From Bacteroides sp. CAG:927 (lineage in GTDB: Bacteria > Bacteroidota > Bacteroidia > Bacteroidales > Muribaculaceae), in assembly GCA_000431155.1 (NCBI GenBank), contig HF985656.1, forward strand, positions 4,236 to 29,739: DNA of 25,504 bases, given 5' to 3'. Position 1 is the first letter of the stretch; each line of letters starts with the position of its first letter. The position numbers and the translations under genes were made by a program. A model generated the notes under the pieces. The model saw only the letters and a list, made by a program, of their open reading frames with translations, had not been told where the DNA came from and did no database searches. Shown here piece after piece: positions 1 to 8,212 of this stretch.

Positions 1-889
1 CGGCAGCTTGCGCAGCCGCTTCGCGTTCGGCCTGCTGGCGACGGCGCTCTTCGGAACGCGCCATGTGACGAGCGTTCATCTCAGAGATGCGAAGACGCTG
101 TGCCTTAATTCGTTTGGCAATAAAGTGGTATATGATGCGAACCTGATTGAAAAAAATCAGAATCATTGCCGCCACTAAGAGGATGTTAACGGCAATTGCT
201 CCCCACAATCCGGTATAGGTGAAGAGCCATTGATTGACAAAGTAGCCGTGTTCACCGCCCCAAAAATGGAATCCTCCGGACTGGTAGGTGACAAATCCGG
301 CAAGCACCGAGAGTGCTACTGTGACAAGGAGGCAACGGAATGTGAGTTTCCAAAAGCGAAATTTGTGTAATCCCACAAGAGATGCGCCGAGCGCGCCGAT
401 ATAGAATATGAGGACAAAAGCACCGATGCCGAACCATCGCGACACTACCAGATTGCTGAGATATGCGCCCAAAAGTCCGGCTGCATTGGTGGCTTCAAGA
501 GCTCTTGAGGATGTGGCGGACAAAGATCCGGCGGACACAAGGCTTTGATCGTCAGAACCGGCGGAGATGAAAGAGAGGGAAGCCACAAGCATATAGCATG
601 CGGCGAGAATGAGGGTTATTCCGAGAAAAATCTTGAAGCGGCGGTCTGTAAAAAACGAAAGCAGATTGATGCCTGATTGCTGAGTGTCAGCGGAGTGCGA
701 TGCTGCGGCTGCCGGGCGTGATGCGGATGTGCGTGCAGAGGTCTGTCGCGGGGCAGTGGTGCGTGCGGCAGCGGCTTTGCGCGGTTCGCGACGCAGTTGT
801 GGCTCCGGCTTGTCCATTGGCGCTGACTGACGCGATTGGTTCAGACCGGACGGGTCAAAATTGCCGGTGGATATTTCAAATGAATCCAT
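1..889 (-). CDS. ftsK: DNA translocase FtsK, N-terminal part (cut by window edge)
   Basis: FtsK/SpoIIIE proteins anchor at the division septum and pump chromosome ends into daughter cells. Only the first 296 codons are in the window; the frame is open to the left edge, so the motor domain is not seen. The visible part has a Pro/Ala/Arg/Ser-rich cytoplasmic leader (about residues 20-70), hydrophobic segments at about 87-108, 135-174, 182-201 and 228-248, and then a highly charged, Gln/Arg/Glu-rich stretch (from 258) that begins the linker. This is the usual layout of the FtsK 4-TM membrane domain, including the exposed loop with a W-G-G-E-H motif (210-214). The start is ATG at 889. The gene lies 21 bases behind rpe and is probably the third gene of a dedA-rpe-ftsK unit. 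The call rests on architecture and family resemblance, since the ATPase motifs are outside the window. Confidence 0.85.
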   Translation of the reverse strand, partial: MDSFEISTGNFDPSGLNQSRQSAPMDKPEPQLRREPRKAAAARTTAPRQTSARTSASRPAAAASHSADTQQSGINLLSFFTDRRFKIFLGITLILAACYMLVASLSFISAGSDDQSLVSAGSLSATSSRALEATNAAGLLGAYLSNLVVSRWFGIGAFVLIFYIGALGASLVGLHKFRFWKLTFRCLLVTVALSVLAGFVTYQSGGFHFWGGEHGYFVNQWLFTYTGLWGAIAVNILLVAAMILIFFNQVRIIYHFIAKRIKAQRLRISEMNARHMARSEERRRQQAEREAAAQAA

Positions 890-910
890 AAATGTGGGAA
901 GTGACTAAGA

Positions 911-1558
911 TTAAAGGATGGAAAGGTCGTGTATGGTTTTTGCGGGATCGGGTGCCGAGAATACAAAGCTGCCGGCGACAAGCACATCGGCACCTTCGGC
1001 AGCGAGAGCCGCTCCGGTTTCAAGGTTGACTCCGCCATCAATTTCCACAAGCGCGTGAGAGCCGGTGTCGGCAATGAGTTTTTTGAGACGGCGCAGCTTG
1101 TTGATGGTATGCGGAATGAATTTCTGACCACCGAATCCGGGATTGACCGACATAAGCAGAACCATGTCCAGATCAGAGATTATGTCGGTAAGAAGTTCAA
1201 CAGGAGTGGCGGGATTGAGGGTTACAGCCGCCTTCATGCCTGCGTCACGGATTTGCTGTATGACACGGTGAAGGTGTGTGCATGCCTCATAATGCACATT
1301 CATGTACTCGGCTCCGCAGTCGCGCACCTGATTCACATAGCGTTGGGGATCTACGATCATGAGGTGGACATCAAGCGGCTTTGTTGCAAGTTTCTGAATG
1401 TATTTTATTACCGGGAATCCAAAAGAGATGTTTGGAACAAAAACACCGTCCATGACATCAATGTGAAGCATGGATGCAGCAGATCCGTTGAGCATCTCAA
1501 TATCACGGCCAAGGTTGGCGAAATCGGCAGAGAGGAGCGAAGGGGCGACTTGTATCAT
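911..1558 (-). CDS. rpe: Ribulose-phosphate 3-epimerase
   Basis: This 215-residue TIM-barrel enzyme interconverts ribulose 5-phosphate and xylulose 5-phosphate in the pentose phosphate pathway. The N-terminus APSLLSADF is the family signature. The metal/active-site residues are visible as H32-I-D34 in LHIDVMDG, H65 in DVHLM and D174 in VEIDGG. The phosphate-binding NPGFGGQKF motif lies near residue 140. Length is normal for the family. Start ATG at 1558 shares its A with the TGA stop of dedA (TGATG), which suggests translational coupling. ftsK follows after 21 bases. No terminator is visible between the three genes. Confidence 0.97.
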   Translation of the reverse strand: MIQVAPSLLSADFANLGRDIEMLNGSAASMLHIDVMDGVFVPNISFGFPVIKYIQKLATKPLDVHLMIVDPQRYVNQVRDCGAEYMNVHYEACTHLHRVIQQIRDAGMKAAVTLNPATPVELLTDIISDLDMVLLMSVNPGFGGQKFIPHTINKLRRLKKLIADTGSHALVEIDGGVNLETGAALAAEGADVLVAGSFVFSAPDPAKTIHDLSIL

Positions 1559-2247
1559 CAGAGATTGGTTTTGCGAGATTTTGGTTTAAAAGCATTGTAA
1601 GCAATGATTCCTATGCACACAACTCCTATTGCGAGGCCCGCATAGGTGAGGTAGCTGTTGTACTGCTCAACTGCGGCATAGAGCTGGTCGCGGCTGACTA
1701 TTGTGCCGAGCCAGTAGCCGAGTGCAGCAAGGACAGAGTTCCATGTCAGTGCGCCGAGAGATGTATAGAGCATGAATTTCCAAATATTCATTCTCGCAAG
1801 TCCGGCGGGTATGGATATGAGCTGGCGCACGGCAGGAATGAGACGGCCAATGAAAGTGGATATGGCACCATGATTGTCAAAATATGTTTCGGCTCTGACC
1901 ACTTTTTCTTCCGTTATGAGGCAAGCATGCCCGATTCGGGAGTTGGCGAACTTGTAAACAATGGGACGGCCAATCCATACGGACAGAAAATAGTTGACCA
2001 ACGCGCCTATCAATGCACCTAAAGTGGCGAGAACGAGAACAAGCCAGATGTTGACTTCATGGCTTGTACAAGCGAGATAAGCGGCCGGTGGCACGATTAC
2101 TTCGGAAGGGAAAGGGATGAAGGAGCTCTCCACAACCATCAACAGAAATACCATGCCGTAGATCCATGCGGCATCGGCATTAAGAAAGTCCTGGATGATT
2201 TGTGCCGGGTCAAACAGCATGCCGGCGAGTATCAGGGAATCAATCAT
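1558..2247 (-). CDS. DedA-family inner-membrane protein
   Basis: DedA/VTT-domain proteins are polytopic membrane proteins; some members are lipid-carrier flippases (undecaprenyl phosphate or phosphatidylethanolamine), but the substrate of this one cannot be read from sequence. It has 229 residues. The family motifs are clear: an E-S-S-F-I-P-x-P-S-E block near residues 40-49, in the re-entrant loop, and G-R-x-I-P-A-V-R-Q followed by P-A-G-L-A-R-M near 138-153. About five hydrophobic segments follow, with the last at about 200-220 and a basic tail. Start ATG at 2247 is 24 bases downstream of a TAATTTTG promoter box. The stop overlaps the rpe start by one base. The link to rpe and ftsK looks like shared transcription rather than shared function. 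Confidence 0.93.
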   Translation of the reverse strand: MIDSLILAGMLFDPAQIIQDFLNADAAWIYGMVFLLMVVESSFIPFPSEVIVPPAAYLACTSHEVNIWLVLVLATLGALIGALVNYFLSVWIGRPIVYKFANSRIGHACLITEEKVVRAETYFDNHGAISTFIGRLIPAVRQLISIPAGLARMNIWKFMLYTSLGALTWNSVLAALGYWLGTIVSRDQLYAAVEQYNSYLTYAGLAIGVVCIGIIAYNAFKPKSRKTNL

Positions 2248-2270
2248 AATTATTAGCTGGTTTTAGGAAA

Positions 2271-2302
2271 CAAAATTACAATTATTTTTGCGTACTAACA
2301 AA
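2271..2302 (-). promoter_or_regulatory. Promoter of dedA-rpe-ftsK
   Basis: On the minus strand a TTTG (2302-2299) is followed after 20 bases by TAATTTTG (2278-2271). This matches the Bacteroidota primary sigma factor consensus (TTTG, 19-20 bases, TAnnTTTG). Transcription would start near 2267, about 20 bases before the dedA ATG. Confidence 0.65.
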
Positions 2303-2330
2303 AAGAAATGGCGTGGCGGGATGTGAAAAC

Positions 2331-2367
2331 AAAAAGCGGCTCCGAACCGTGAGTGAAGGGAGTCGCT
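2331..2367 (-). terminator. Intrinsic terminator after the DNA glycosylase gene
   Basis: Read on the minus strand, AGCGACTCC and GGAGCCGCT can pair (one A/C mismatch) around a 15-base loop, followed by TTTTTGTTTT. It lies 26 bases past the glycosylase stop codon and upstream of the dedA promoter, so it separates the two units. Confidence 0.6.
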
Positions 2368-2392
2368 GAATAGGGTTATGCGAAGTGCCGAA

Positions 2393-2959
2393 TTACAGAA
2401 TACCGGCGGAACGGAAGAGGGCGGTGTAGTACTCGGCTTTCTTTTCAATGGCCATGGGGTAGGCTCGTGATGTGGATGGCATTCGCCAGATATTGAGGCC
2501 GTCGGCCGATGTGACCATTTCGCCCATCTTGGGCAGGGGGGTGGATGTGAGAGCGGCTATGACGGAAGCCGCTTTTTCACCGGTGGTGGCTACAGTGTGA
2601 CATTCCAGCATGAGGTCAAGCAGTCCCCGCAAGTTGACGGGACGGACGATTTCCAGAAATTTGTCGGAGGCATTGCCTTTGGTGCGAATTATTTCAGCTC
2701 CGGTGTCGTTGAGCGCAATGCCACGCTCTGTGAGCAGCCGTTTGATGTCGTCAAGGCGATATGTGCGCGTCAGCTCGTCATAAAACCGCTGTTTGTTGTC
2801 AAAAAATATAAGGCCCATTATGCGCCAGAAATCGTTCTGACGGTTGGGGTAATAGAAGTCCATGCTCCAGCGGTTAGGAGCGGGAGGGAATGTGCCCATA
2901 ATAAGAATTTTGGCGTGAGGCGGGATGAATGGGGGCCAAGGGTGGGTTTCGGTGTTCAT
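2393..2959 (-). CDS. Uracil/hypoxanthine-DNA glycosylase family protein (UDG family 6-like)
   Basis: This 188-residue protein is a single-domain member of the uracil-DNA glycosylase superfamily, which removes deaminated bases (uracil, hypoxanthine) to start base-excision repair. Motif I is G22-T-F-P, followed by a Tyr-Tyr pair (36-37), N42 and F44-W45, the YYxxxxNxFW block of family 6 (HDG) enzymes. The centre has I-A-L-N-D near 81-85, where family 6 proteins have a similar LWD block. The C-terminal motif is P161-S-T-S-R-A166, close to the LPSTSPA loop of that family. Substrate assignment to hypoxanthine or uracil is inference. The gene is alone between a terminator and the divergent corA gene; no good promoter box was found in the 53-base gap. 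Start ATG at 2959. Confidence 0.82.
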   Translation of the reverse strand: MNTETHPWPPFIPPHAKILIMGTFPPAPNRWSMDFYYPNRQNDFWRIMGLIFFDNKQRFYDELTRTYRLDDIKRLLTERGIALNDTGAEIIRTKGNASDKFLEIVRPVNLRGLLDLMLECHTVATTGEKAASVIAALTSTPLPKMGEMVTSADGLNIWRMPSTSRAYPMAIEKKAEYYTALFRSAGIL

Positions 2960-3012
2960 GTGAGAACTGTTGTGTTATATGGTTGTTAATATAATATATT
3001 ACGTTTTAGAGT

Positions 3013-3933
3013 ATGATAAAGTTTTATGCCTACGAGGGAGGTAGCATAGTGGAAAAGAACGAGTGGCAGCCTCATTACTGGATAAATGTGGAATGCCCCG
3101 ATGAGGAGGATTACGCATTTTTGCAGGGACTTAACTTGCCGGAATCGTTTATGGAAAATGTGGCCGACATGGATGAGCGGCCAAGATTTGAACGCGAGGC
3201 CGGATGGCTGCTGACAATTCTTCGCATACCTCACCATTCACAAATTTCTCCGCTGAAATATTGCACAGTGCCGCTCGGCGTAATGACCAAAGACGAGATC
3301 ATAGTGACGGTGTGTCATGCCAAGACCGAGATGATTCCGGATTTCATAGACCACAGCAACAAACGACATATCAATGTGGACAATCAGCCTGATTTCGTTC
3401 TCAGGCTCATATATTCGTCCACATACTGGTTTCTGCAATATCTTAAAGATATAAACAAGACGGTAGATACCTTTACACATCAACTTGAAAAGAGTGTGCG
3501 TAATGAAGTGCTGCTCAGTTTGATGCAGCTTCAGGAGGATCTTGTATATTTCAATACCTCACTCCAAGGCAACAGTATGCTGACGGAAAGGCTCAACAAG
3601 GTGTTTTCGGATGACTGTGATGCGGATTTGCTGGAGGACGTGGAGATAGAACTGAGTCAGGCATCAAACACGGTGAATGTGTATATGGAGATTCTGAGCA
3701 ACAGTATGGATACTTTTGCCTCGGTTATATCAAATAATGTGAATGACATAATGAAGCGCATGACCAGTATATCCATAATACTGATGATACCTACGCTTGT
3801 GGCGAGCTTCTACGGCATGAACGTGGATGTGTGGTTTGCCTCAGACGAATTGGCCTTCGGGTTTATAATCCTGTTCTCATTTTCTGTGGCAGCTGTGGTA
3901 TGGTACTGGCTGCACAAGGTTCGCTGGGTGTGA
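3013..3933 (+). CDS. corA: CorA-family Mg2+ (Co2+/Ni2+) transporter
   Basis: CorA proteins are homopentameric divalent-cation channels of the inner membrane. The 306-residue protein has the family plan: a soluble alpha/beta N-domain, a long helical stalk (about 135-235), then two membrane helices at the C-terminus. The first helix (about 248-267) ends in the diagnostic Y-G-M-N-V selectivity motif. The second (about 278-297) is followed by a short basic tail, L-H-K-V-R-W-V. The start ATG at 3013 gives the N-terminus M-I-K-F-Y-A-Y, usual for Bacteroidales members. The gene is monocistronic: its stop is 58 bases from the convergent efp stop, with one hairpin between them. Whether Mg2+ is the only ion carried cannot be told from sequence. 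Confidence 0.93.
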   Translation: MIKFYAYEGGSIVEKNEWQPHYWINVECPDEEDYAFLQGLNLPESFMENVADMDERPRFEREAGWLLTILRIPHHSQISPLKYCTVPLGVMTKDEIIVTVCHAKTEMIPDFIDHSNKRHINVDNQPDFVLRLIYSSTYWFLQYLKDINKTVDTFTHQLEKSVRNEVLLSLMQLQEDLVYFNTSLQGNSMLTERLNKVFSDDCDADLLEDVEIELSQASNTVNVYMEILSNSMDTFASVISNNVNDIMKRMTSISIILMIPTLVASFYGMNVDVWFASDELAFGFIILFSFSVAAVVWYWLHKVRWV

Positions 3934-3970
3934 AAAAATCGCCACCGCACGATGTGATGCAGTGGCGATT
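3934..3970 (-). terminator. Hairpin terminator between corA and efp
   Basis: AATCGCCAC (3937-3945) and GTGGCGATT (3962-3970) form a perfect 9-bp stem with a 16-base loop. On the minus strand it is followed by a run of T, so it should stop efp transcription. On the plus strand there is no good T run, so for corA it is at best a weak terminator or a 3' end protecting hairpin. Confidence 0.7.
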
Positions 3971-3991
3971 AATTATGATTTATAAGCGATT

Positions 3992-4558
3992 TTAAGCTTT
4001 TACGCGACCGATGTAGCTGCCATCGCGGGTGTCAACCTCGATAAACTCACCTTCGTTGATGAAGAGGGGCACACGGATTTCGGCACCTGTTTCGAGAGTG
4101 GCGGGCTTAAGAGTATTGGTAGCGGTATCGCCTTTGAGACCCGGCTCGGTGTAGGTGATTTTGAGGACGGTCTTGACGGGCATTTCAGCGTAGAGCACAG
4201 TTTCAGTAGAGGCATCGCTTACAACTTCCACAGTGTCGCCTTCTTTCATGAAAGCAGCGCCGGTAACGAGTTCCTTGTTGATAGGAATTTGCTCGTATGT
4301 TTCATTGTTCATGAAAATGTCATCGCCGCCATCAGCGTAAAGATACTGGAAAGGACGACGCTCAACACGCACATCTTCAAGTTTTTCGCCGATATTGAAT
4401 CGACGCTCAAGCACGCGGCCGTCAACCACGTCTTTGAGTTTGGTGCGCATGAAAGTATTGCCTTTGCCGGGCTTAACGTGGAGGAACTCCACGCAGAAGT
4501 ACAAGCGGCCGTCCATGCGGATGCATGTGCCGTTCTTAATGTCTTGAGCGTTAATCAT
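3992..4558 (-). CDS. efp: Elongation factor P
   Basis: EF-P binds between the P and E sites of stalled ribosomes and promotes peptide bond formation at polyproline stretches. The 188-residue length and three-domain layout (KOW-like domain I, two OB domains) are standard. The tip loop of domain I reads K29-P-G-K-G-N34; K32 is the position that carries the lysine modification in E. coli. No epmA or epmB modification gene is in this window. The C-terminal signature with Y-I-G-R-V is present. The gene has its own promoter (4588-4618), whose upstream element lies on the last codons of thiH, so it is separate from the thiamine operon although on the same strand and only 51 bases behind it. Confidence 0.97.
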   Translation of the reverse strand: MINAQDIKNGTCIRMDGRLYFCVEFLHVKPGKGNTFMRTKLKDVVDGRVLERRFNIGEKLEDVRVERRPFQYLYADGGDDIFMNNETYEQIPINKELVTGAAFMKEGDTVEVVSDASTETVLYAEMPVKTVLKITYTEPGLKGDTATNTLKPATLETGAEIRVPLFINEGEFIEVDTRDGSYIGRVKA

Positions 4559-4587
4559 AAAAAATGTAGTGATGTTTGTTTTGGGCG

Positions 4588-4618
4588 CAAAAGTACAAAA
4601 AAATTCTGTTTAATCAAA
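4588..4618 (-). promoter_or_regulatory. Promoter of efp
   Basis: On the minus strand TTTG (4618-4615) is followed after 19 bases by TACTTTTG (4595-4588), a close match to the Bacteroidota consensus. The start of transcription would be near 4584, about 26 bases before the efp ATG. The TTTG lies inside the last codons of thiH. Confidence 0.7.
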
Positions 4619-5725
4619 GATTTTGTCCCAATCTTTCCATACGGCTTCATAACCGAGTGCGCGTATTTCCGAGACTACCTGTGCCGGTGTGCGGCTGTCG
4701 CTTACTTCAAACTGTTCCAAGGCATCGGGCGTGGAGACATAGCCGCCCGGCTCGGTTTTGCTGCCGGCACTCATGGATGTGACACCGAGTTTCATCATAT
4801 TGGCACGGAAAACGGGGTTTTCGCGTGTGGAATAAGAAATGTCAACATCGTGGTCGAAAATGCGGAATGCGAAAGTGACCTGGGCAAGTTCGCGGTCGGA
4901 CATCACCACATTGGGCTGATAGCCGCCCTCTGCGGGACACATGCGAGGGAAATTGATGCTGTAGCGGGTGCGCCAATAACGCTTGCGCAGATAGTGGAGA
5001 TGGCGGGCCATCATGGTAACATCCGTGCGCCAGTCCTCAAGGCCAATCAATACGCCCATACCGATTTTGTGTACGCCGGCGGCTCCCATGCGGTCAAATC
5101 CGTTGACGCGCCATTCGAATATGGATTTCATGCCACGGGGATGATATTTCTTGTAAGCTTCCTCATGGTATGTTTCCTGGAAGCATACCACTCCATTGAG
5201 TCCGGAATGGGTAAGCCGCTCATAATCGCGCTGCTTCATAGGCATGACTTCAATGGTGAGATTGTTGAAATACGGGCGTGCGGTGTGAAGCACCTGCTCA
5301 ATATAATCCACGCCGTTGAGCGTGGGGAATTCACCTGACACTATAAGCAGATTCTCAAAAGGCCCGAGCTTGCGTATTGCCTCACATTCGGCTTTTACCT
5401 GCTCTTGGGTGAGAGTGACGCGCTGGAGGGGATTGTTATGGTTAAAGCCGCAATACACGCAGTGATTGGTGCATGCGTTGGATACATAAAGGGGTATGTA
5501 CATTGAAATGGTTTTGCCAAACCGCTCAAGAGTATAGCGGTGGGAGAGTTGTGCCATGCGCTCCAAATAAGGCTCAGCAGCGGGAGATATCAGAGCCATG
5601 AAGTCGTCAACCGACGGGTGCGCGGCGGTAAGGGCGCGCTCCACATCGGCGGCAGTTTTGGAAGCTATGGCCTGAGTTGTGGCCTGCCAATCGTATTTTT
5701 TAAGTTCGTCGTAAAACATTTCCAT
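4610..5725 (-). CDS. thiH: 2-iminoacetate synthase (tyrosine lyase) ThiH
   Basis: ThiH is a radical SAM enzyme that cleaves tyrosine to dehydroglycine (2-iminoacetate) and p-cresol; dehydroglycine is used by ThiG to build the thiazole ring. The 371-residue protein has the [4Fe-4S] motif C85-x3-C89-x2-C92 (A-C-T-N-H-C-V-Y-C) and the BATS-type C-terminal region with G-A-G-x-K-T-E-P-G-G-Y replaced by the close S-A-G-S-K-T-E-P-G-G-Y. Start ATG at 5725 shares its A with the thiC stop (TGATG); the in-frame TTG one codon upstream is less likely. It is the last gene of the thiamine operon. Use of ThiH rather than ThiO fits an anaerobe. No terminator is seen after it. Confidence 0.96.
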   Translation of the reverse strand: MEMFYDELKKYDWQATTQAIASKTAADVERALTAAHPSVDDFMALISPAAEPYLERMAQLSHRYTLERFGKTISMYIPLYVSNACTNHCVYCGFNHNNPLQRVTLTQEQVKAECEAIRKLGPFENLLIVSGEFPTLNGVDYIEQVLHTARPYFNNLTIEVMPMKQRDYERLTHSGLNGVVCFQETYHEEAYKKYHPRGMKSIFEWRVNGFDRMGAAGVHKIGMGVLIGLEDWRTDVTMMARHLHYLRKRYWRTRYSINFPRMCPAEGGYQPNVVMSDRELAQVTFAFRIFDHDVDISYSTRENPVFRANMMKLGVTSMSAGSKTEPGGYVSTPDALEQFEVSDSRTPAQVVSEIRALGYEAVWKDWDKIFD

Positions 5726-7431
5726 CAATATTTTTCACATTCTTTTGCCACATCCTGCGATATACGCATGGCGCAGAAGTTGGGTCCGCACATGGTGCAG
5801 AATTTGTCGGAGTCCTTGTGGCTCTCAACATAATACTGGCGAGCACGTGCCGGGTCAAGAGACAGGTTGAACTGGTCTTTCCAACGGAAATCGTAACGTG
5901 CGCTGCTCATAGCATTGTCGCGTACCTGCGCACCGGGATGTCCTTTGGCTATATCGGCGGCATGGGCGGCAATTTTGTAGGCTATGACACCATTGCGCAC
6001 ATCCTCGAGTGTGGGAAGGGCGAGGTGTTCCTTGGGTGTGACATAGCATATCATAGCGGTTCCCATCCATGCTATTTGTGCTGCGCCGATGGCTGAAGTT
6101 ATGTGGTCGTAGCCCGGGGCTATGTCGGTGGTGAGCGGTCCAAGGGTGTAGAAGGGGGCCTCGTGGCATTTTTCAACCTGACGGTCCATGTTCTCGCGGA
6201 TTTTGTGCATCGGCACATGGCCGGGGCCTTCAATCAGTACCTGTACATTATGTTTCCATGCAATTTCAGTCAGCTCGCCGAGAGTGTCAAGCTCAAGGAA
6301 CTGAGAACGGTCGTTAGCATCATGAATAGAGCCCGGGCGGAGTCCGTCACCAAGCGATACAGCCACATCATATTTGGCAAGAATCTCACATATCTCGTCA
6401 AAGTGGGTGTAAAGGAAATTTTCTTCGTTATGGAGCACAGCCCATTGCGTCATGATGGAACCGCCACGCGATACAATGCCGGTGAGTCGCTCCTTGATCA
6501 TGTCGGCATGAGCACGCAATGCACCTGCGTGAATGGTGAAATAGTCCACGCCTTGTTCAGCCTGCTCAATAAGGGTGTCACGGTATATTTCCCAAGTGAG
6601 GTCGCGGACGCGACCGTTGACTTTCTCCAATGCCTGATATACTGGTACAGTTCCCATAGGTACGGGACAATTTCGGATAATCCATTCGCGGGTTTCATGG
6701 ATATTGTCGCCGGTGGAAAGGTCCATCAGAGTGTCGCCACCCCAGTAGCAACTCCATACAGCTTTCTGTACTTCCTCTTCAATGCCGGAGGACAGGGCAG
6801 AGTTGCCAATGTTGGTGTTGAGCTTCACAAGGAAGTTTTTGCCGATAATCATAGGCTCTGCTTCGGGATGGTTGATGTTGGCGGGGAGCACGGCTCGGCC
6901 TGCCGCTATTTCCTGCCGCACAAACTCGGGGGTGATATGGCTTTCAATGCCAAGCTCACGGCAATTGGCGTTTTCACGAATGGCCACATATTCCATTTCA
7001 GGAGTTATGATTCCTTTGCGTGCAAGAGCCATCTGAGTTATGGATTCACCGTTCTTGGCACGGCGCGGCGCATGGCGATGCTTGAAGCGAATAGGCTCAA
7101 GTGCGGGATTATTTTCGCGCTCACGGCCATACTGAGAAGTTATGCCGGGAAGCTGCTCAAGGTCCGATCGCTCAGAAATCCAAGCTTCGCGGAAGCGTGG
7201 CAAACCTTGGTTTATGTCAAGTTTCACAGAAGGATCGGTATAAACGCCTGAGGTGTCGTAAACAACTACCGGGGCGTTCTCGCGAACTGTCTTTTCGCCA
7301 TTTTTGACGGTTACGGTAGGGGTGAGGGAGATTTTGCGCATGGGAACGCGCAAGAAAGGAAACAGCTCGCCTTTAACATAAATTTTCTCGGATGCAGGAT
7401 AGCTGTGAATGTTGAAATTTTCAATAGTCAT
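5725..7431 (-). CDS. thiC: Phosphomethylpyrimidine synthase ThiC
   Basis: ThiC is a non-canonical radical SAM enzyme that rearranges aminoimidazole ribotide (AIR) to HMP phosphate, the pyrimidine half of thiamine. The 568-residue protein carries the C-terminal cluster motif C545-x2-C548-x4-C553 in F-C-T-M-C-G-P-N-F-C. Other family blocks include I-E-G-P-G-H-V-P and S-L-G-D-G-L-R-P-G. Length is typical of Bacteroidetes ThiC. Its ATG at 7431 is one base past the thiG stop, and its stop overlaps the thiH start, so thiG-thiC-thiH are tightly coupled. Confidence 0.98.
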   Translation of the reverse strand: MTIENFNIHSYPASEKIYVKGELFPFLRVPMRKISLTPTVTVKNGEKTVRENAPVVVYDTSGVYTDPSVKLDINQGLPRFREAWISERSDLEQLPGITSQYGRERENNPALEPIRFKHRHAPRRAKNGESITQMALARKGIITPEMEYVAIRENANCRELGIESHITPEFVRQEIAAGRAVLPANINHPEAEPMIIGKNFLVKLNTNIGNSALSSGIEEEVQKAVWSCYWGGDTLMDLSTGDNIHETREWIIRNCPVPMGTVPVYQALEKVNGRVRDLTWEIYRDTLIEQAEQGVDYFTIHAGALRAHADMIKERLTGIVSRGGSIMTQWAVLHNEENFLYTHFDEICEILAKYDVAVSLGDGLRPGSIHDANDRSQFLELDTLGELTEIAWKHNVQVLIEGPGHVPMHKIRENMDRQVEKCHEAPFYTLGPLTTDIAPGYDHITSAIGAAQIAWMGTAMICYVTPKEHLALPTLEDVRNGVIAYKIAAHAADIAKGHPGAQVRDNAMSSARYDFRWKDQFNLSLDPARARQYYVESHKDSDKFCTMCGPNFCAMRISQDVAKECEKY

Positions 7432-7432
7432 G

Positions 7433-8212
7433 TCAAAGGGTATCTAAAAATGAAGTGAGGGGTGATGTGGCTTCTGCGGTGTGAGATACGGTGCCCAGAC
7501 CAGCAAGATATGCGCGGCGACCGGCGATAACAGCTTCCTTGAAAGCTATGGCCATTTCCACCGGGTTCCCGGCTACGGCAATGGCGGTGTTGACAAGCAC
7601 GGCATCGGCTCCCATTTCAAGAGCGGCGGCAGCATGGGAGGGTGCTCCGAGGCCGGCATCAATAACTACCGGGACGCGGGTTTCGGCAATGATGATTTCA
7701 AGCATATCAACTGTGCGAAGACCTTTGTTTGTGCCGATTGGCGCACCCAAAGGCATTACAGCTGCTGTGCCCACATCCTCCAATCGTTTGCATAGCACGG
7801 GGTCGGCCTGAATGTAGGGAAGTACCTTGAATCCCTCTTTGGCCAAAACTTCGGTGGCCTTGAGCGTTTCCACGGGGTCGGGGAGAAGATATTTCGGATC
7901 GGGATGGATTTCAAGTTTGATGAAATCGGTGCCGAAGCAATCGCGTGCAAGGCGCGCGGCCATGATGGCTTCCTGCGCGTCGCGCACACCTGAAGTGTTG
8001 GGAAGGAACTGAACATGATCGCGATTGATGTGACGAAGCATGTCATCGTCTTCTTCATGCTCCATGTCAATACGTTTCATGGCTACGGTAATCATTTCCG
8101 AGCCGGAGGCAAGTACGGCATCAAGCATAAGACGGTTGCTTGAGAATTTGCCGGTGCCAACGAACAGACGCGAATGGAACTCGCGTCCACCTAAAGTGAG
8201 AATATCATTCAT
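7433..8212 (-). CDS. thiG: Thiazole synthase ThiG
   Basis: ThiG condenses 1-deoxy-D-xylulose 5-phosphate, dehydroglycine and sulfur from ThiS thiocarboxylate to form the thiazole phosphate. The 259-residue TIM-barrel protein shows the family blocks L-P-N-T-S-G, F-I-K99-L-E-I (K99 is at the position of the Schiff-base lysine), L-L-P-D-P-V-E-T-L, A-V-M-P-L-G-A-P-I-G and D-A-G-L-G-A-P-S. Start ATG at 8212 lies 8 bases inside the 3' end of thiE, and the stop is one base before thiC. Partner enzymes ThiS and ThiH are in the same operon; DXP must come from a DXS. Confidence 0.97.
   Translation of the reverse strand: MNDILTLGGREFHSRLFVGTGKFSSNRLMLDAVLASGSEMITVAMKRIDMEHEEDDDMLRHINRDHVQFLPNTSGVRDAQEAIMAARLARDCFGTDFIKLEIHPDPKYLLPDPVETLKATEVLAKEGFKVLPYIQADPVLCKRLEDVGTAAVMPLGAPIGTNKGLRTVDMLEIIIAETRVPVVIDAGLGAPSHAAAALEMGADAVLVNTAIAVAGNPVEMAIAFKEAVIAGRRAYLAGLGTVSHTAEATSPLTSFLDTL

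Noticed and set aside
2960..3012. Promoter elements in the gap between the DNA glycosylase and corA genes
   Set aside because: Only loose matches such as TACGTTTT at 3000-3007 were found, with no correctly spaced TTTG element, so no feature was called.
4289..5338. Open frame of 349 codons on the plus strand across efp and thiH
   Set aside because: It spans two certain genes and the promoter between them on the other strand; no domain is recognisable.
6103..7251. Open frame of 382 codons on the plus strand opposite thiC
   Set aside because: It lies fully antisense to a highly conserved thiC gene, shows no recognisable protein features and has no promoter or start context of its own. It is a by-product of codon usage.
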